Source of the DNA: Limanda limanda
Lineage: Eukaryota; Chordata; Actinopteri; Pleuronectiformes; Pleuronectidae
DNA: 64,000 bases
NCBI RefSeq assembly: GCF_963576545.1
Contig: NC_083644.1
Span: forward strand, 24,317,893-24,381,892
Reading direction: 5' to 3'
Shown: positions 12,667-25,231 of the stretch, in pieces
Position numbering within the stretch: position 1 is the first letter of the stretch
How the letters are laid out: every line of letters begins with the position of its first letter
Made by a program: the position numbers and the translations under genes
The notes under the pieces: model-generated
The model's database searches: none
What the model saw: only the letters and a program-made list of their open reading frames with translations
Told to the model about the DNA's origin: nothing

Positions 12667-15600
12667 GATCATTCAGAGGAAACATCTGTTTGCGGCAGCT
12701 GCATTCGAGTGATCATGTCTGAACCCTCAACTTCTGTATTATGCTACTATTTGCACATGAAAGTTAAGCCCTTGTTATTTATACATTTTGTATTGGGTTT
12801 ATTAACACACACTGTAAATGGAGCTTTTGCATTGTCTTAGTTCATTTTTAATGGTGGGTTAATAAGCATCATAAGTTCAAATGACATAACTGTCATTGTT
12901 CTGTGCAGGGCCTCGTCAACATGTCACAGTTAGTGGATGCTGACTGTGTTGTTCATCTGTGGAGGGATGAACCATACGCAGGCTGCTATCAATCCTGTAT
13001 GAACCTGAGTGTAAGTTGTCCATTTTTGGTCTGCCATTTTTCAGCAGGCACCTGTCACACTGTTGGAGTAATATTTCACTGTAAAGACAGTGCGTAGAAA
13101 ACAATGCTGACAAGTGACACCTCCGAAAATATTTCACCCCAGTGTGACAATTATTCAGTGTAAAGAGCAAACAGGGCAAAATAACCTTTGATATAAAAGG
13201 TACCTCTCAGCAACGGGAAGAATCGGTCCAATGTTAAAGTCACAGCGACAATGTTTTACTTTTAGTCAGTGATCAGGAATATCAATAATATTAGAACACT
13301 ATTCAAATAAGTAACAACACTCTATTGTAGCTCATTATTATTAAATTACTGGAATCAGAAAACATTAACACATGCAAATTTGTCCACAATTTATGGGGAT
13401 TGTGATCTTGTTGCATTGATCATAGGTGATAGTTGCATTTCTTGACTGTATTTTACACATGAGCCTGATCTTTACAGTTTACAGCTTTGAATATTGATTA
13501 TTCTATTGTCTGAATAATCCATTAATGAAAATGTCCGTCATATATTCTATGAACCCAACAGAACATGTTCACTGCTTTTTTTTTATGCGACCCAGCAAAT
13601 CCTCACATTAAAGAGGATGTAATATGCAAATGTTTAGGATATTTAATTAATAAATACATTTCAAAAAAGGTTTAAATGACACTCAAACTAATTAGTGTGT
13701 TCAGTGCAGTTTAGCCGTAATTATTTAGTGTGGTTTTTGACAAACTAGACATTACCCATGTTTGAGTCTAATGATTATGTCCTATTAAGTTGTTCTCTAA
13801 TCTGATCTGCACACTACTGTGATGAAGATGAAGCGTTCATGAGCTTGTAAAAGTGGATGAACGTTGGAGAAGTTCACTGCCTCAACTACTTCAGACAGTA
13901 CTCTGGTTGGTGTTTTCTGATGCAACTGCGAAGTCTGCTTTAAGAAACATGATGCATTCAGCTATATAGTGCAATAAACCTGCAAACCAATTGCCCTCAC
14001 ATAAGACCAAACTCGTTTTTATTTCCACATTTTTAACTGTAAAACTGAGAGAGTACGCAGCAGGCGAGTGGAAGGAAACACGTTGTTCACATTGTAATTA
14101 GTGCAAGTAAAGCGGTTAAACCTAGAGGAATGATTCTGAAAAGTGGTATAATTATGTGAATACACTGCATGTTCTCCTGTTCTTTATGTCGCAGAATACA
14201 GTAAGGTAAGTTTCAATGAACAACTCCTAACACTATGCAAGTTTAGTGCAGGATAATGAAATGTCCAGTACAAGTGTTTTTTTAAAAGAAAGTGAGCAGC
14301 ATTGTGCACAGCCGGCCCACTACATGTCACACCTCTCCCTGGGAACAGCAGAGTTAGAGCAGGCGCTGACAAGTCCGTGCTGGGCCCTCTGGGTGTTTGT
14401 CGTGTTATTTGTACACAAGCACATTTACTTTTTCTTTTTTTTTCTTCTACAATGACTATTACTATAATTTTCTGAGGTGGTGCAAACTTTCACGAACGTT
14501 AAAAAAATCTAATGGTTTGTTGCATTCAAGAGTCCATCACTCCTAACCGAACCAAACCCCCAGACAGACATATACCAAACCCCCTCGTTCCAATCTTCAA
14601 AAAATGACGTAACAAATGTTTACACAAAATGCTCACTGTGCTTGCTCACATAAATAATTCTAATAAAGAAGTGAAGTTATGTGCAAACCTCATCATTCAC
14701 ACGTGTTTAGACATTCTAGTCTTCAACCAAACTTCCAAAAATACAGAGCCTTTGGCAGAAAGCTAGTAGCATGGGGCCTCATTAGGGGGGTTCCAACCAT
14801 GGGGTCATTGAAGTATCCTGTACTGATCAGTGAGTTTAAGGGTTTTTCACAATAATCATTGCTGTGGACTCACGTAAACAGCCTCCTTCTGGGCCCCACA
14901 CCTAAGTTTGGGGCCCCAGGCAATTGCCTGCTTTGCTTAATCTGTTGCAAAGCCTCTGATTCACAGAACAAAGCATAATGACTCAGTGATATTTGATCAA
15001 GGTGAGGTTAAATCCTTAAAAACAAAGTTGAAAACAGTTGTGGAATACAGCAATTCATAAATTCATGAGATGATCACATCACATTAGCATTCTGCCAATC
15101 ACTGAACAGCACAGTCCCAGAGAGAGATGTGCCTCACGCTTGCAGGGCAGCACAGTCAACAGCCTTCTGATGAAAATAACTACGGTTTATCAAAATCCTT
15201 AAAACGTCATGTATAACTTATAATGTCTCTGGGTATGTCCAAAAACTCCCTGTAGTTGTGTGAATCTTATTAGTAAAAAAGTCACGAAAGGTGTCCGTTA
15301 ATATAGATTTAAATATTTAACGTGATCCTTCAATTGCATGTTGTATGGAGGCTTCTGCTATGTGACTCAAATTTAATAAAAATACATGAAAGGCAAAAAC
15401 CCAGAGGGTATTTTCTCAAAAACACATTTACCATGTATTGTATAGATTCCCACTATAGCTTCTGGTTGCAGTAACAACCGCACGGGTGATGCTCTCCAAA
15501 AGCCCTCTGTCCTGACATCACCCTCTAATCTAAAACTGTGCATTTGGAGCCTGAGAAACTGCTCTTTTAAGAAAAGGACGTCCTCATTAAAAATATACCA

Positions 15601-16429
15601 AGAAAGAAACACAAACAGGAGAATAACTTGACTAAATCTATCAGGGGGCCCCAGGCTTGAAGGCAGTTGAGGCACTCGTCTTTTAACTTCAGCATCATCA
15701 GCACTGTCAAACTAGTCCTTTTAAACCACAGATTTTAAAGACAGTTCCATTTAATGTTGCCTGAGTCAAGAATGTGTTAGAGCAAGGCAGATGTATGCAG
15801 TTTGATGGCAGCACTCTCAGGGGACCTTGGTGTTATTGATTTGAAATTCACATCTAAGTCAAAGTTTGAATTTAATCTTTTTAAAAAGGAAATTGAAACT
15901 TATTTTTCACGTTTGCCTCATTTTATAGCAGATCAATATCTTTAGTCCGGATCTAGGTTCTTTTGTCCATCACAAAGAGGAAGACAACAATGTCAAAGAT
16001 GTTTCCATAGTTTTTCAGTGAAGTAATCTGTGACTATGACCCACGAAAATCTTTGGAGGAAAACTTGAGGTATGAGTAGTCTGCTTGAAGAGAGACTATA
16101 ATGTAATTTCTCTAAAGCTTTAAAGCTTGGTCTATAGACAGATCAGGGGAAATCCGTATAGTCTAAATGTCTCTGAAAAGTCCGGCACTCCATCATAACT
16201 TTCAAAAGGATGAGACTTACTTTGGCTAAATCTGTCAATCCAATTTTAAGACATTTATGTCTATGAGAATACAGGATGTTGACAGTGACAGTTGTCTTTT
16301 TGCATTTGTTGACACATGAAACACATGAAAATTACTAAATATGCCTTGATAATGGCAGGGCTGACAAATTAGCCCAAAGGTAAACCATGTCAGTTTAAAA
16401 AAACGTTATTTAAAGTCACCCTGTTTTGG
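12667..16429. other. No gene seen
   Basis: AT-rich. A plus-strand segment at 12908-13010 has an acceptor-like TTCTGTGCAG and a donor-like GTAAGTTG, but nothing else supports it as an exon. The segment at 14760-14960 contains GGGGCCCCAGGCAATTGCC-type sequence that looks repeat-derived. Confidence 0.45.
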
Positions 16430-17385
16430 TAAAGGCCAATTTACGGTTCTCCGTTTTTGAAAAAACGGACAGATAAGACCGCCCTATCCGTCGTGGAACG
16501 CCCTCTCCGAGGGCTTCGGACAGCTTTTCGTACAGGTCTGATTTTTCTCCCTTCTCCATCTTCATGTTGGAGAGCGACGGACAGCTCTTGGCTGTGATTG
16601 GTCCGCGAACAACATCATTTCCGTATGACATCATTTCCGTACGACGTCATTTCTGTTCGACGTCATTTCCGGACCTCAAACTTCCTTTTTACTTCCATGT
16701 AGCATCAAACTCAAACACAACTACGATTCTACGATTAATGTGACGTGTGTGTTAAGCCAGCGGAGTTGTCCGGCTGACGGTGGCTCGTCAGAGCACTGAC
16801 GGCATGTGTGTACGGTCACAGACGGTTATAACAAGCTTTCAAAACGGCGCTAGCAGGCTAAGCTAGCGGGCTAGCCACCATGCTAACTGCGGTGCTAACA
16901 GTTCATAAACCCGCCGTCACGACTTTAATTCCACTTCTATCATGACACTGTTTATATAATACCGCCAGGTTAGAAGCAAACACTGGATAGTAGTAGTTAG
17001 TGCCGGGAGTCCCTGCTGACTGTGTGTGGAAGCTGGGGGGAGCTAGGTCCGTGTAGCTGCTAGCTACATGTAGCCTCAAGCAGATTCAAGCTGTGGAATC
17101 AGCAACACAGTTCGGAAACAAAACCGGGGAATCGCTGCGCTAAGAAACGATAACATCAGCATCTTGACCCGCTGAGTGTCACTTTATTTAGTTCTGTTAG
17201 TTGCCATGGTTCAGTGTGTGGGAGGCAGGCTGACAGAGAAATATAAACACAAGTGGACTTCTTCTTCCGATAATTGGGGTAGGCTTCTCTGAGCTCGTCT
17301 TCCGTTGCGCCGCCTATGGGTTTGGCGGTGAATTTTTTTCGACGTAAAGTGGTCGGAGAAGGTCGGAGAAGTAAATATCAAAAAG
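16430..17385. mobile_element. Non-autonomous DNA transposon, possibly PIF/Harbinger-like
   Basis: A CpG-rich block of about 950 bp stands out from the AT-rich surroundings. ATTTACGGTTCTCCG at 16439-16453 is matched on the other strand at 17364-17376 (CGGAGAAGTAAAT), giving imperfect inverted termini. The left end resembles fish Harbinger-type ends that I recall as starting near GCCAATTTA. The interior holds a CCAAT box, a 4 x 16 bp array at 16612-16675 and a GCTAGC-rich segment at 16845-16890. No transposase frame is visible. The exact ends and the target duplication are not resolved, and an unannotated CpG-island promoter is an alternative reading. Confidence 0.5.
16612..16675. repeat. Four tandem 16-bp units with CRE-like cores
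   Basis: Units start at 16612, 16628, 16644 and 16660. The first two read ACATCATTTCCGTATG and ACATCATTTCCGTACG; units three and four begin ACGTCATTT. Units three and four create GACGTCAT, close to an ATF/CREB core. A CCAAT box (ATTGG, near 16598) lies just upstream. Confidence 0.85.
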
Positions 17386-18402
17386 ACTCTTGGACCCCTG
17401 TGGAGCCCTCTCCGAGAAAGGGATTACGTAGAAGTATATAAGAGCCTTAAGTTTTGGCTTAATTGACTCTACCTGGAAATTCAAAAAATGCCTTCAGATC
17501 TTAGCCTTTAGTACCTCTCGCCTCCAGAGTTTTCTGGCGGCCAAGTCCACAGTTGTCCTAAGCTGTTTGAAGAAGGAGAGGTGGCTGGTTCCGAGACAGC
17601 CGGGGCTAAATCATGTCTGAGGAGCGTGGTGGGTCCCAAGCCATTCGGACTGCTGGCAGGGTGTGAATGGGAGGCATCATACACACTATGTTAATACACT
17701 ACAATATGTGGCTTTTGTGATCCGTTCACAAGTGGATAGTATGTGTGTTCACATTAAAAATGAGGTTGGATCTCACCTCCCTGCTCTATGCAAACAACAG
17801 GTATGTGTGTGTGTGTGTCAGCAGGAGCGAGCAAAAGAGGAGTAGAGAGAAGAGTCAGGAATGTCTGAGTGAATCTCGTGCCGCTGCGCTGTGAAGAAAG
17901 TTTTGACCAATTTAAGGAAAGTATCAATCATTTTGTGGTGGTGAGTGTTGATATAGCAGCGGTGGTTACAAACAAATCCACCAGAAGAGAAAATATATAT
18001 TCGATTCTTAGTGAAACTGTAGCAGGTCAGAGGACGTCAGCTGAGTAGGAGGTCCTTTATATGTGGCCCAGGATGGATATGCATTCATATTGCTAAAATA
18101 ATGTGGACACGTGGCCCAGACCACCTCCGAATGTTTTGGTTTACAGAACATCGACACCGGTGTCTTCCTTTATCTCCAAAAGCTTTCTCTAACATCTTTG
18201 TCTGTGTCTTCGATGGGTACATCATCCCTTTTGTATCCTGAGATGTGAATTATGCTGAGGATCTCCTGCTGTTCTCTCCCATTGGTTCATTCTCTTCAGT
18301 TTGACCTGGGGCTCTTGCTCGGGCACTACTGTTCACACATAAAGCCCCTCCCAGAGAAAGTGTGGAGATTCTCCCGCGATCAGTGCCTGTCTTAAAGCAG
18401 CT
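17386..18402. other. No gene seen
   Basis: Non-coding; a short GT run at about 17803-17818 is the only repeat noticed. Confidence 0.5.
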
Positions 18403-18986
18403 TTAAGGGAAAGTTCACTGAAAAATTAAAATTCACTCATTATCTACTCATCACTGATGGAGGGGTGGGTCAAAATAAATAAATGCGACAATGCTTCCAT
18501 ACTGCTCCTGTGGTCTCATCCAAGTGTCTGTAAGCCCCAACATTCAAATTTAACTAAAAACGGTGTCATTTTCACGATGATTTCAGCCTAAATGTCCTGT
18601 GATATCCTCTTCTGTCGCCGTGTTTACCTTCGCACGTACACAAGCTCTTGCCCAAATGGAACACTTGAGGTGCCATTAGCATCAGTTCCTACGGCAGCAG
18701 ACTTTTAGGCGTTTACATGACGCCGTTTTGATTCAAATTTGAATCTCGGGGCTTACAGACACTTGAATGGCAGAACACATAAGCTGTATAGTGGCATTTT
18801 ATGTTTATTTACGTTTGAAGACAGGGTCAACTGTTACTTCAAATGTATTGGATCTGGCTGCAATGCCGTTTACCCCTGAAACTCCAAAAGTGTTTAGTGG
18901 ACTCAAACACTTCACCCACCCCTCGATCTGCATATGGGGAGTAGATAATTAGTGAATATTTCATTTCTGGTGAACTATCCCTCTAA
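18403..18986. mobile_element. MITE with long inverted terminal repeats (GTTCACC type)
   Basis: The left end TTAAGGGAAAGTTCAC and the right end, inverted as TTAGAGGGATAGTTCACC, match over about 50 bp, including the following ATTCACT..ATTATCTACTC segment. The element is about 584 bp, has no coding capacity, and has TTAA-like termini. A related partial copy in the opposite arrangement starts at 20947. Fish genomes carry many elements beginning GGGATAGTTCACCCAAA; I do not assign a superfamily. Confidence 0.75.
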
Positions 18987-19259
18987 GCCTACACAGGTAA
19001 TCATAAATATGACTCTGGGTGGAGCCAGGTCAACATACACTGAGGCAGGGATGGTTTCCTGCTTGTTATCTATACTGTAGGCCCGCACTGTAATGTCGCC
19101 CCACCACTTTTACGACAGATTTAAGGCCTAAAGTCACAGGACTTGACATTAGTGCCACAAACGTGACCTGTGCATACATGTGTAGTGCATGTTGCTGTCA
19201 TGAGTACAGTGAAGTGCCCACAGGAGTCCCCATCAGACCAGGGATGAGTTGGGAGTGAC

Positions 19260-20060
19260 TTTAGTCAGTAGAGAGTTGATCCAAACTGCTTTAAACAACG
19301 TGGCGAATCTGTGCAGTGGTAAACAAGCGTCAGGACGGGGACTTGTTTTGAAGCAGCGGACAGTGAGTTAGCAGCTCGAGTAGCGGAACACACCGACACA
19401 CAGCTCGGGCTAAGGAGGGACAAGTTGTGGGTGAAGCCGACAGGAGCTGGACGTGCTCCTCCGGTGACAGGCTGCTCTTCCGCATTGCTCGGCTCCACCG
19501 CACCGGGCGACACACACACACACCCAGACACACACACCCAGAGACACACACACCCAGAGACACACACACACCCGGAGACGCCCCACGGCTCCGTCAAGCT
19601 CGAATTAAAACTTCCCGACGTTTCCAGCTCGGCGGCTGCTAGCGACAGGTTAGCTCGGTGTAACTTTAGCCCGAGCTAACGTGCCGAGTCCACGCCCTCA
19701 CTGTGAACTCGAGTCAAACAGCGCAGCCCGACAAGGCCGAAACAAAGTGGAGCTGCTAGCTCCACACACGGGGACACGAGCCCCGGCTACGGACCCGCCA
19801 CCGGCCGCTCACAGGAGGGGGGACCCGGGGAGAGGCGGGCGGCTGCTCGGCGGTGAGGCTTACCTCGCTCTCCAGGAAACTGAGGCTCAAATCCCGGCGC
19901 AAAAAAGTGAAACTTCGTGATCCAACAAAATTCTGGGAGAGTTGCGGGGCGCTGACGTCACGCTCTGAAATTCCAGCCGGCTCGGTGAGCGGAGAGGTTT
20001 GCCCATGTAAGGCATCAGGCCAGCGGTGTCACCACGACCCACAGCAGCCTCCCAGCGCTG
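19260..20060 (-). promoter_or_regulatory. CpG island with candidate minus-strand first exon
   Basis: CpG density rises sharply between about 19.3 and 20.0 kb and then falls back. Within it, a minus-strand donor GGAGAGCGAG then GTAAGCCTC places the 3' end of a possible first exon at 19864. A CA microsatellite interrupts the island at 19510-19575. In vertebrate genomes the gene divergent from BCL6 is LPP, which makes an lpp promoter the leading guess. No coding exon in this window confirms it. A promoter for a non-coding RNA is the alternative. Confidence 0.5.
19510..19575. repeat. CA microsatellite in CpG island
   Basis: Runs of CACACA separated by CCCAGAGA and CCCGGAGA units. These generate spurious Cys/Val- and Thr/His-rich frames on both strands. 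Confidence 0.85.
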
Positions 20061-20946
20061 TGCTGCTGGCTCACTGCTGGCTCATTCACTCCGGTCCCCA
20101 CTTCTCCATTTTAACCCACAGTTAAAGCCCAGTGTGCAATATGTGGAGAACTAGTGGTGTTATTAGATCAGACACTTGTCAGCCAGAGGAGATACAGTTA
20201 ACACACAAGAAGCAGAAGTATCTTACAGTCTAATGTCTCTTCGAGCAGGGGCGTAACAACAGGGTATGCAGCATGGGTATCTGCCTGGGGCCCCCGAGCT
20301 GGGAGCCCCCCTTCAGAATGACTGATTACGATGGAGCCCCAAAAGTCTCAACAGGGGACATTTTATTATCTTGTACACACAGGTTATTATCTTGTTTATA
20401 TGTTTTTCCCCCCAAGCACGAGAAGATGGTGAAAGCCGTTGAGGCTGGAAATTGCATGAACCCGGTTGAAGTCACTGCCAATACGATTAGCTTTAAAAAT
20501 GTAAAGCTAACACACCCACAATGAGGACGGGACACTTGCATTTGTCATCCGTACCTGGAATTCTATTGGTTGGGACATTTTGAAACACAAATCCAAGAGC
20601 AGACGTTTCACATGCACAGAAGCAGCATGAGCGGGAGAAGAAGAGCTGAAGCTGGAGCACAGGGAATCGATTGAAGCCCGAAATGAGAGACCACAATTTT
20701 GAATAAAGATGGGACAAAAAACACCAGTGTATAAGATATCAAAAAGATAAGCAAATTGTGCATGTTATTAACTTTTTTTATTCAAGTTGTATGTATTTGG
20801 TTGTATATGTGTTCTTAATTTATAGTTAAAGAATAAAGTTGATGGTTAAAATGTGGAGACTCAATAACATTTCTTTGTCATGAGGGTTTGATCGCAACAT
20901 TTTTTAAATGTGTATCAGCTGACATATTGGTGTCAGAACATTTTTA

Positions 20947-21330
20947 CCCCTAAAGGGATAGTTCACCCAAAAGTGAAAATTCATTATTAACTCATTATCT
21001 ACTCACCACTATGCCAATGGAGGGGTGAAAAGTGTTAGATTCCACAAAACACTTTTGGAGTTTCAGGGGTAAACAGCATTGCAGCCAAGTCCAATACAAT
21101 TGAAGTAAATGGTGACCAATTCTTCAAACTTAAAAGACAACAAAAAAACAACATAAATAACCTCTTTTCTGCCTCTGTGGTCTCATCCAACTGTCTATAA
21201 GCCTTGGTATTCAACCTAGACTCAAAACAAGATCATTTACACCATGTTTTAGCCTAAGTGTGTGATGTGATCCACGGATAACAGACGACATTTAGGCTAA
21301 AAACATGGTATAAATGACCTCATTTCATAA
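20947..21330. mobile_element. Partial MITE related to the 18.4-kb element
   Basis: Starts AAGGGATAGTTCACCCAAAA and continues with CTCATTATCTACTCACCAC and a segment matching, in inverse orientation, 18850-18920 of the full element (TTTGGAGTTTCAGGGGTAAAC). The second terminus is missing or degraded. The 3' part forms a local inverted repeat around ATTTAGGCTAAAAACATGG. Confidence 0.7.
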
Positions 21331-23965
21331 ATTAATTTTAATTTAGGAGGGAATATATATATATTATATCCCTATCCCTATAAATGGCTTTGTTAAATAG
21401 CACAAGGAGGAGAGACAGGAAACAGGGTGACAACAGCGCGTATGGACACCCAAAATATGCACCCTAAACATTCAGTCACCGGGGTCGCCTCAACCTGTGC
21501 CTTAAAAATGTGACTGGCAGTTAAACTTTTGGATCAGAAGCAAAATTCGTTTTACAAAGACTTAAAGCTGCATTGATTGACATTGGCATTAATTTGGAGT
21601 CATGGTTACGGTCAAATGATGATTGAATGTCAAGCATTCACTCTTTTTGTTGCTCTGATCAGCTGAATGCTCCAAAGTGTGCACCAGCTAACCACTGACT
21701 TTATTTTCCTGCCATATGGTACTGCCAGGTTGTTTACAGTCAGTTTATCAGAGTCTTTTCATGTGTGACTGAACCACAACAGTAAAGCTGCAGGCCCTGA
21801 CACCAAAACAATGAACCAAAATAGCTGAGGAGATCTGCACACTTCATTTTGACCCATTTGTAATATACAAAATATTCATTAGTAAGGCTTTAACACTTTT
21901 GGTGTTTTTTTCTTCTCCAAGTGAATATTATAATGTTATCAATACTATTTATTTTAGCATTATATATATTCTGGTGAATAATTGGTGAGAAGCCGTTGTT
22001 CTCGCCCGGCTTCACCTGAACATGGAGTCGTTCTGCCACTTCTCTTTTCTCATGTTTTCGACAACAAAGCTCTGTCTTCATGAGGGCCCTGCCTGACCTC
22101 AGCTATCACTGCCATGCAAACCAGACAATCACTTTACATGCTCGTGATTCCATGCAAATATGATAACTGCTCCTGACTCTGTTCTCATGCCAGTATCACG
22201 GGGCCGTCCATCATAACACTGACAGTGTGTACCCCCGTGTATTTGTACATGCCCACACCTTCAAACATTATGAAGGGGATCTCAATAAGAATAATGGGAC
22301 ACAAATATAATTAAATTTGTTTCAATTAAAATATTTACAAGAAAAATATTAAAAAACATTCTTTTAAGAGGCCATGTATAAACAAAGTCATTCACTCTGA
22401 GCTCTATCTTTTCTCTGATAATTCCTACTTTACTGCAGCTGATTACTCTGCGCTCCGAGCTGTGAATATACTTTTTTCTTCACCGTGCATGAAGAAAAGC
22501 ATAAACAGTACTTGCAGATTGCACACACTGATAAAAAACAAACGATTTGAGCTATTTTAGTGTCGTAGACGTGCATCCCCCGTCTCCAAGTTCCAGGGGC
22601 ACACTGAGAAAGGTAATCTCATTTGTAATGTGTGACAGCTTATTTGCAAGTGTGTTCACTGGCAATCTTTTTTTTTTAATGGGCCCGCCAGTGATTCTTC
22701 TTCCACTCTTAAAGCTGATTTCAAAAAGACACCCTGGAACAGTTTAGGCGACACATGCCATCGCCTGTGAACTCGAGTTATCAATCAAGCACCAATTAAC
22801 ATGCTCGGTTAGAGGAAATCAAGGGCTCTTTGATGTGCGGCTGTTAGGGAACGTAGTGACGCATGTCATTGGTATGATGGCTCTCAGTTTTACCACAGCA
22901 TCTGAAAAGAAATATGCTCGCTGGGTCCACCCCGACAGATAATTCTCACTGGAGACATGTTTGATGTTTAATCTAACTCCATCATATCTCTTAACGTTAC
23001 TCATTTTAACTGCACATCATAAATATAGCACAGAAGAGAGAGTCAGAGAAAACAACCTCGTTTGTCATATTTTAGTGTTTCAATTGTTCCAGCGTCGGAT
23101 ATCCTGTTTTATTTGCTGCTTGTAACACTGCCTTCTCCCCCACACCACTTCCTCTGAAGTAGGTGAACCTCAAACACGGTGCAGAACACAGCAGCTGCAC
23201 AGATGAAGAGCACTTCCTCATAAAAGTGTGAGTGAAAACTAGTGTTTCGCACCTTCGTGCTGAATGAGAAGACGACAAACTGTTTTCCTAATAACGCAGC
23301 CCTCTTGGCTTTGAAAAGGGCCCAGTTCTCATGAATCGTTGGCTGATGATGAAAGTGGTGATGACACGCAGGTTATGTCCTGACATGTGAAACTAAATCG
23401 ACTTTAATGATATTTTTGTTAATTTGTAGGTAATGTCATGTAGTATAATCGCCGTCAGTGGGCGGGCGAGTCCAGGTGCTCTGCACAAAAACAACACAGA
23501 GATCTTTGCAAGGAGAAAAAAACACCAACAACAAATGTGTCTGGGAACTATGTCTGCTCTGTTAATTAGAGCTGAGATAGCAGAGATTAGTCTTCAAGCA
23601 CAGCCATATTACAGAGAGCCATGCCAAATAAGGAAAAACAAAAGTAGGAGACAGGCAGACTCACTACAAAAACAATGTCCCAAAGCTACTAATCAAACAA
23701 CTCACGATCTAGATCTAGACCTCAGATTACACTAATGAATTCTAATTCTTATGTTTTAGCATGTAAATGTGTATTAAAATGGGAGACAGAGACAATCCCT
23801 GCCTACAGCAAAGGTTTTAGCATAAATGATCCATGCTTCATGCCGCACCTTTGAAGCGCTTTTGAAGCGGAAGGATTTTTGTCGTTGTATCCTCAAATCA
23901 GTTTTCTGGGTTTGTTGTTTATCTTTTTTTATTTTTTTTTCAATGAACATGATGAAGTTTCTTAC
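21331..23965. other. No gene seen
   Basis: AT-rich non-coding DNA with no supported exon, CpG island or RNA gene. Confidence 0.5.
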
Positions 23966-24055
23966 CTCTGAGGAAAATGTCTTCAGCTGACTGTTCTCCA
24001 GCAACGACAGAGCGCTGAAGCATTTTGTCTGGTTCTGTTGCTGTCGACCAAAAAC
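23966..24055 (-). other. Candidate exon, minus strand
   Basis: On the minus strand this 90-bp segment has an acceptor GTGTTGTCCAG and a strong donor TCAGAG then GTAAGAAAC. One frame is open throughout and another has an ATG at about the middle; neither encodes anything I recognise. It lies upstream, in minus-strand order, of the CpG island at 19.3-20.0 kb, so it would need a separate distal promoter. It may be an alternative 5' exon of the same unit or a chance match. Confidence 0.3.
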
Positions 24056-24094
24056 CTGGACAACACGTAACACATCAGGACATATTTTATATAG

Positions 24095-24349
24095 CAGAGG
24101 TTCTCAATTTTGTCTCGTCCAAGGACACCCCACAAGATAGAACATTTACAGGGCATCCCATCATTTATGTCCCTTGGATTAGATTGACATACTATACTTA
24201 GATATCAAGAATACATGATAAATGTTTTGGAAAGATCATAAACATGTATTGAAAATGTTACAACATGTCAACACAGAAACTTTGCACAGACCCCTGGCAG
24301 GGTGTCACGGAACCCCAGGGGTCCTCCAACCCCCATTTGAGAACTACTG
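24095..24349. mobile_element. Short hAT-type MITE
   Basis: The termini CAGAGGTTCTCAA (24095) and TTGAGAACTACTG (ending 24349) are inverted repeats of the hAT type. The flanks TTATATAG (24087-24094) and TTACATAG (24350-24357) agree at 7 of 8 positions, consistent with an aged 8-bp target-site duplication. At 255 bp, it has no coding capacity. Confidence 0.85.
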
Positions 24350-24810
24350 TTACATAGCACATTGTAAGCAACAAACAAATATAAAAATCAATCACAGAAC
24401 GAAAGTCTGAAAAAAGAACCCAACACCTGAAGAGTTCAAAGGTTTTGATTTCTCAATTGAAAAGAAGCATTTACTGGAGGAATCATGTAGCCTGAAAACA
24501 CACAATATGTCCAAGTGATGGGATGAGGGGAATCTCAGACGCTTTTATTGAACACAAAAATCACTTATCATTGCAGTGATGTTTGACTACGGGACCATCT
24601 GGAGATTGAAAGCTCTCATACGGGTGTTAAGTTTACTCCACAGTGGTTTCTGAGACCTCAAGTGACACAAGCAGAGGAAAGTGATAATAATTACACAGGA
24701 CTATCTCTCATACATTAGCCATGATAAACTACTGCTCATACCAGGCCCAATAAACAGTAAAGCAACAAACCCCCTGAGAGGGTTGATCTGGTTACAGGAG
24801 AATATCATTA

Positions 24811-25050
24811 CCTTTGCCAAGGAGGTTATGATTTCTCCCTTGTCCGTTTGTGTGTTGGTTTGATGGTTTGTGAGCAGGATTACACAAAAACTACTAAACG
24901 GATTTCCGTGAAAATTGGTGGAAGGATGTGTTATGGATCAGGGAAGCACTCATTACATTTTGGTGCATCAGGGGGCAGATTCAATTCAGGAAGTTTCTTA
25001 AACATTGTGAGATCTAACGTTTTTCAACATCAATTTCCCAGGGGATAATT
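24811..25050 (+). repeat. Dispersed fish repeat (GCCAAGGAGGTTATG type)
   Basis: Contains CCTTTGCCAAGGAGGTTATG and then CACAAAAACTACTAAACGG and TTGGTGGAAGGATGTG, phrases typical of a high-copy fish repeat. A second, more diverged copy lies in opposite orientation at about 61675-62025. Confidence 0.7.
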
Positions 25051-25231
25051 CATGGATTTGGATGTAAATGATCAGGCTCACTTAGGGAACTGATATCTGT
25101 GTGTTTAATTGTATGAAAAAATTTAAAGTATGAATGTGGTATTTCTTTTTTTGGGGGGTAGTTAAATATTCCCACTTAAACATTCCCCACATAAATCCGA
25201 CTTTACAATGATTAGACAAGAATGTGATATG

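Noticed and set aside
12908..13010. Plus-strand exon-like segment at 12.9 kb
   Set aside because: Acceptor and donor words are present, but there is no partner exon, no homology, and it lies next to a repeat; too weak to call.
19265..19679. Cys/Val-rich and Thr/His-rich frames in the 19-kb CpG island
   Set aside because: Produced by the CA microsatellite and CpG-rich composition; no splice or homology support.
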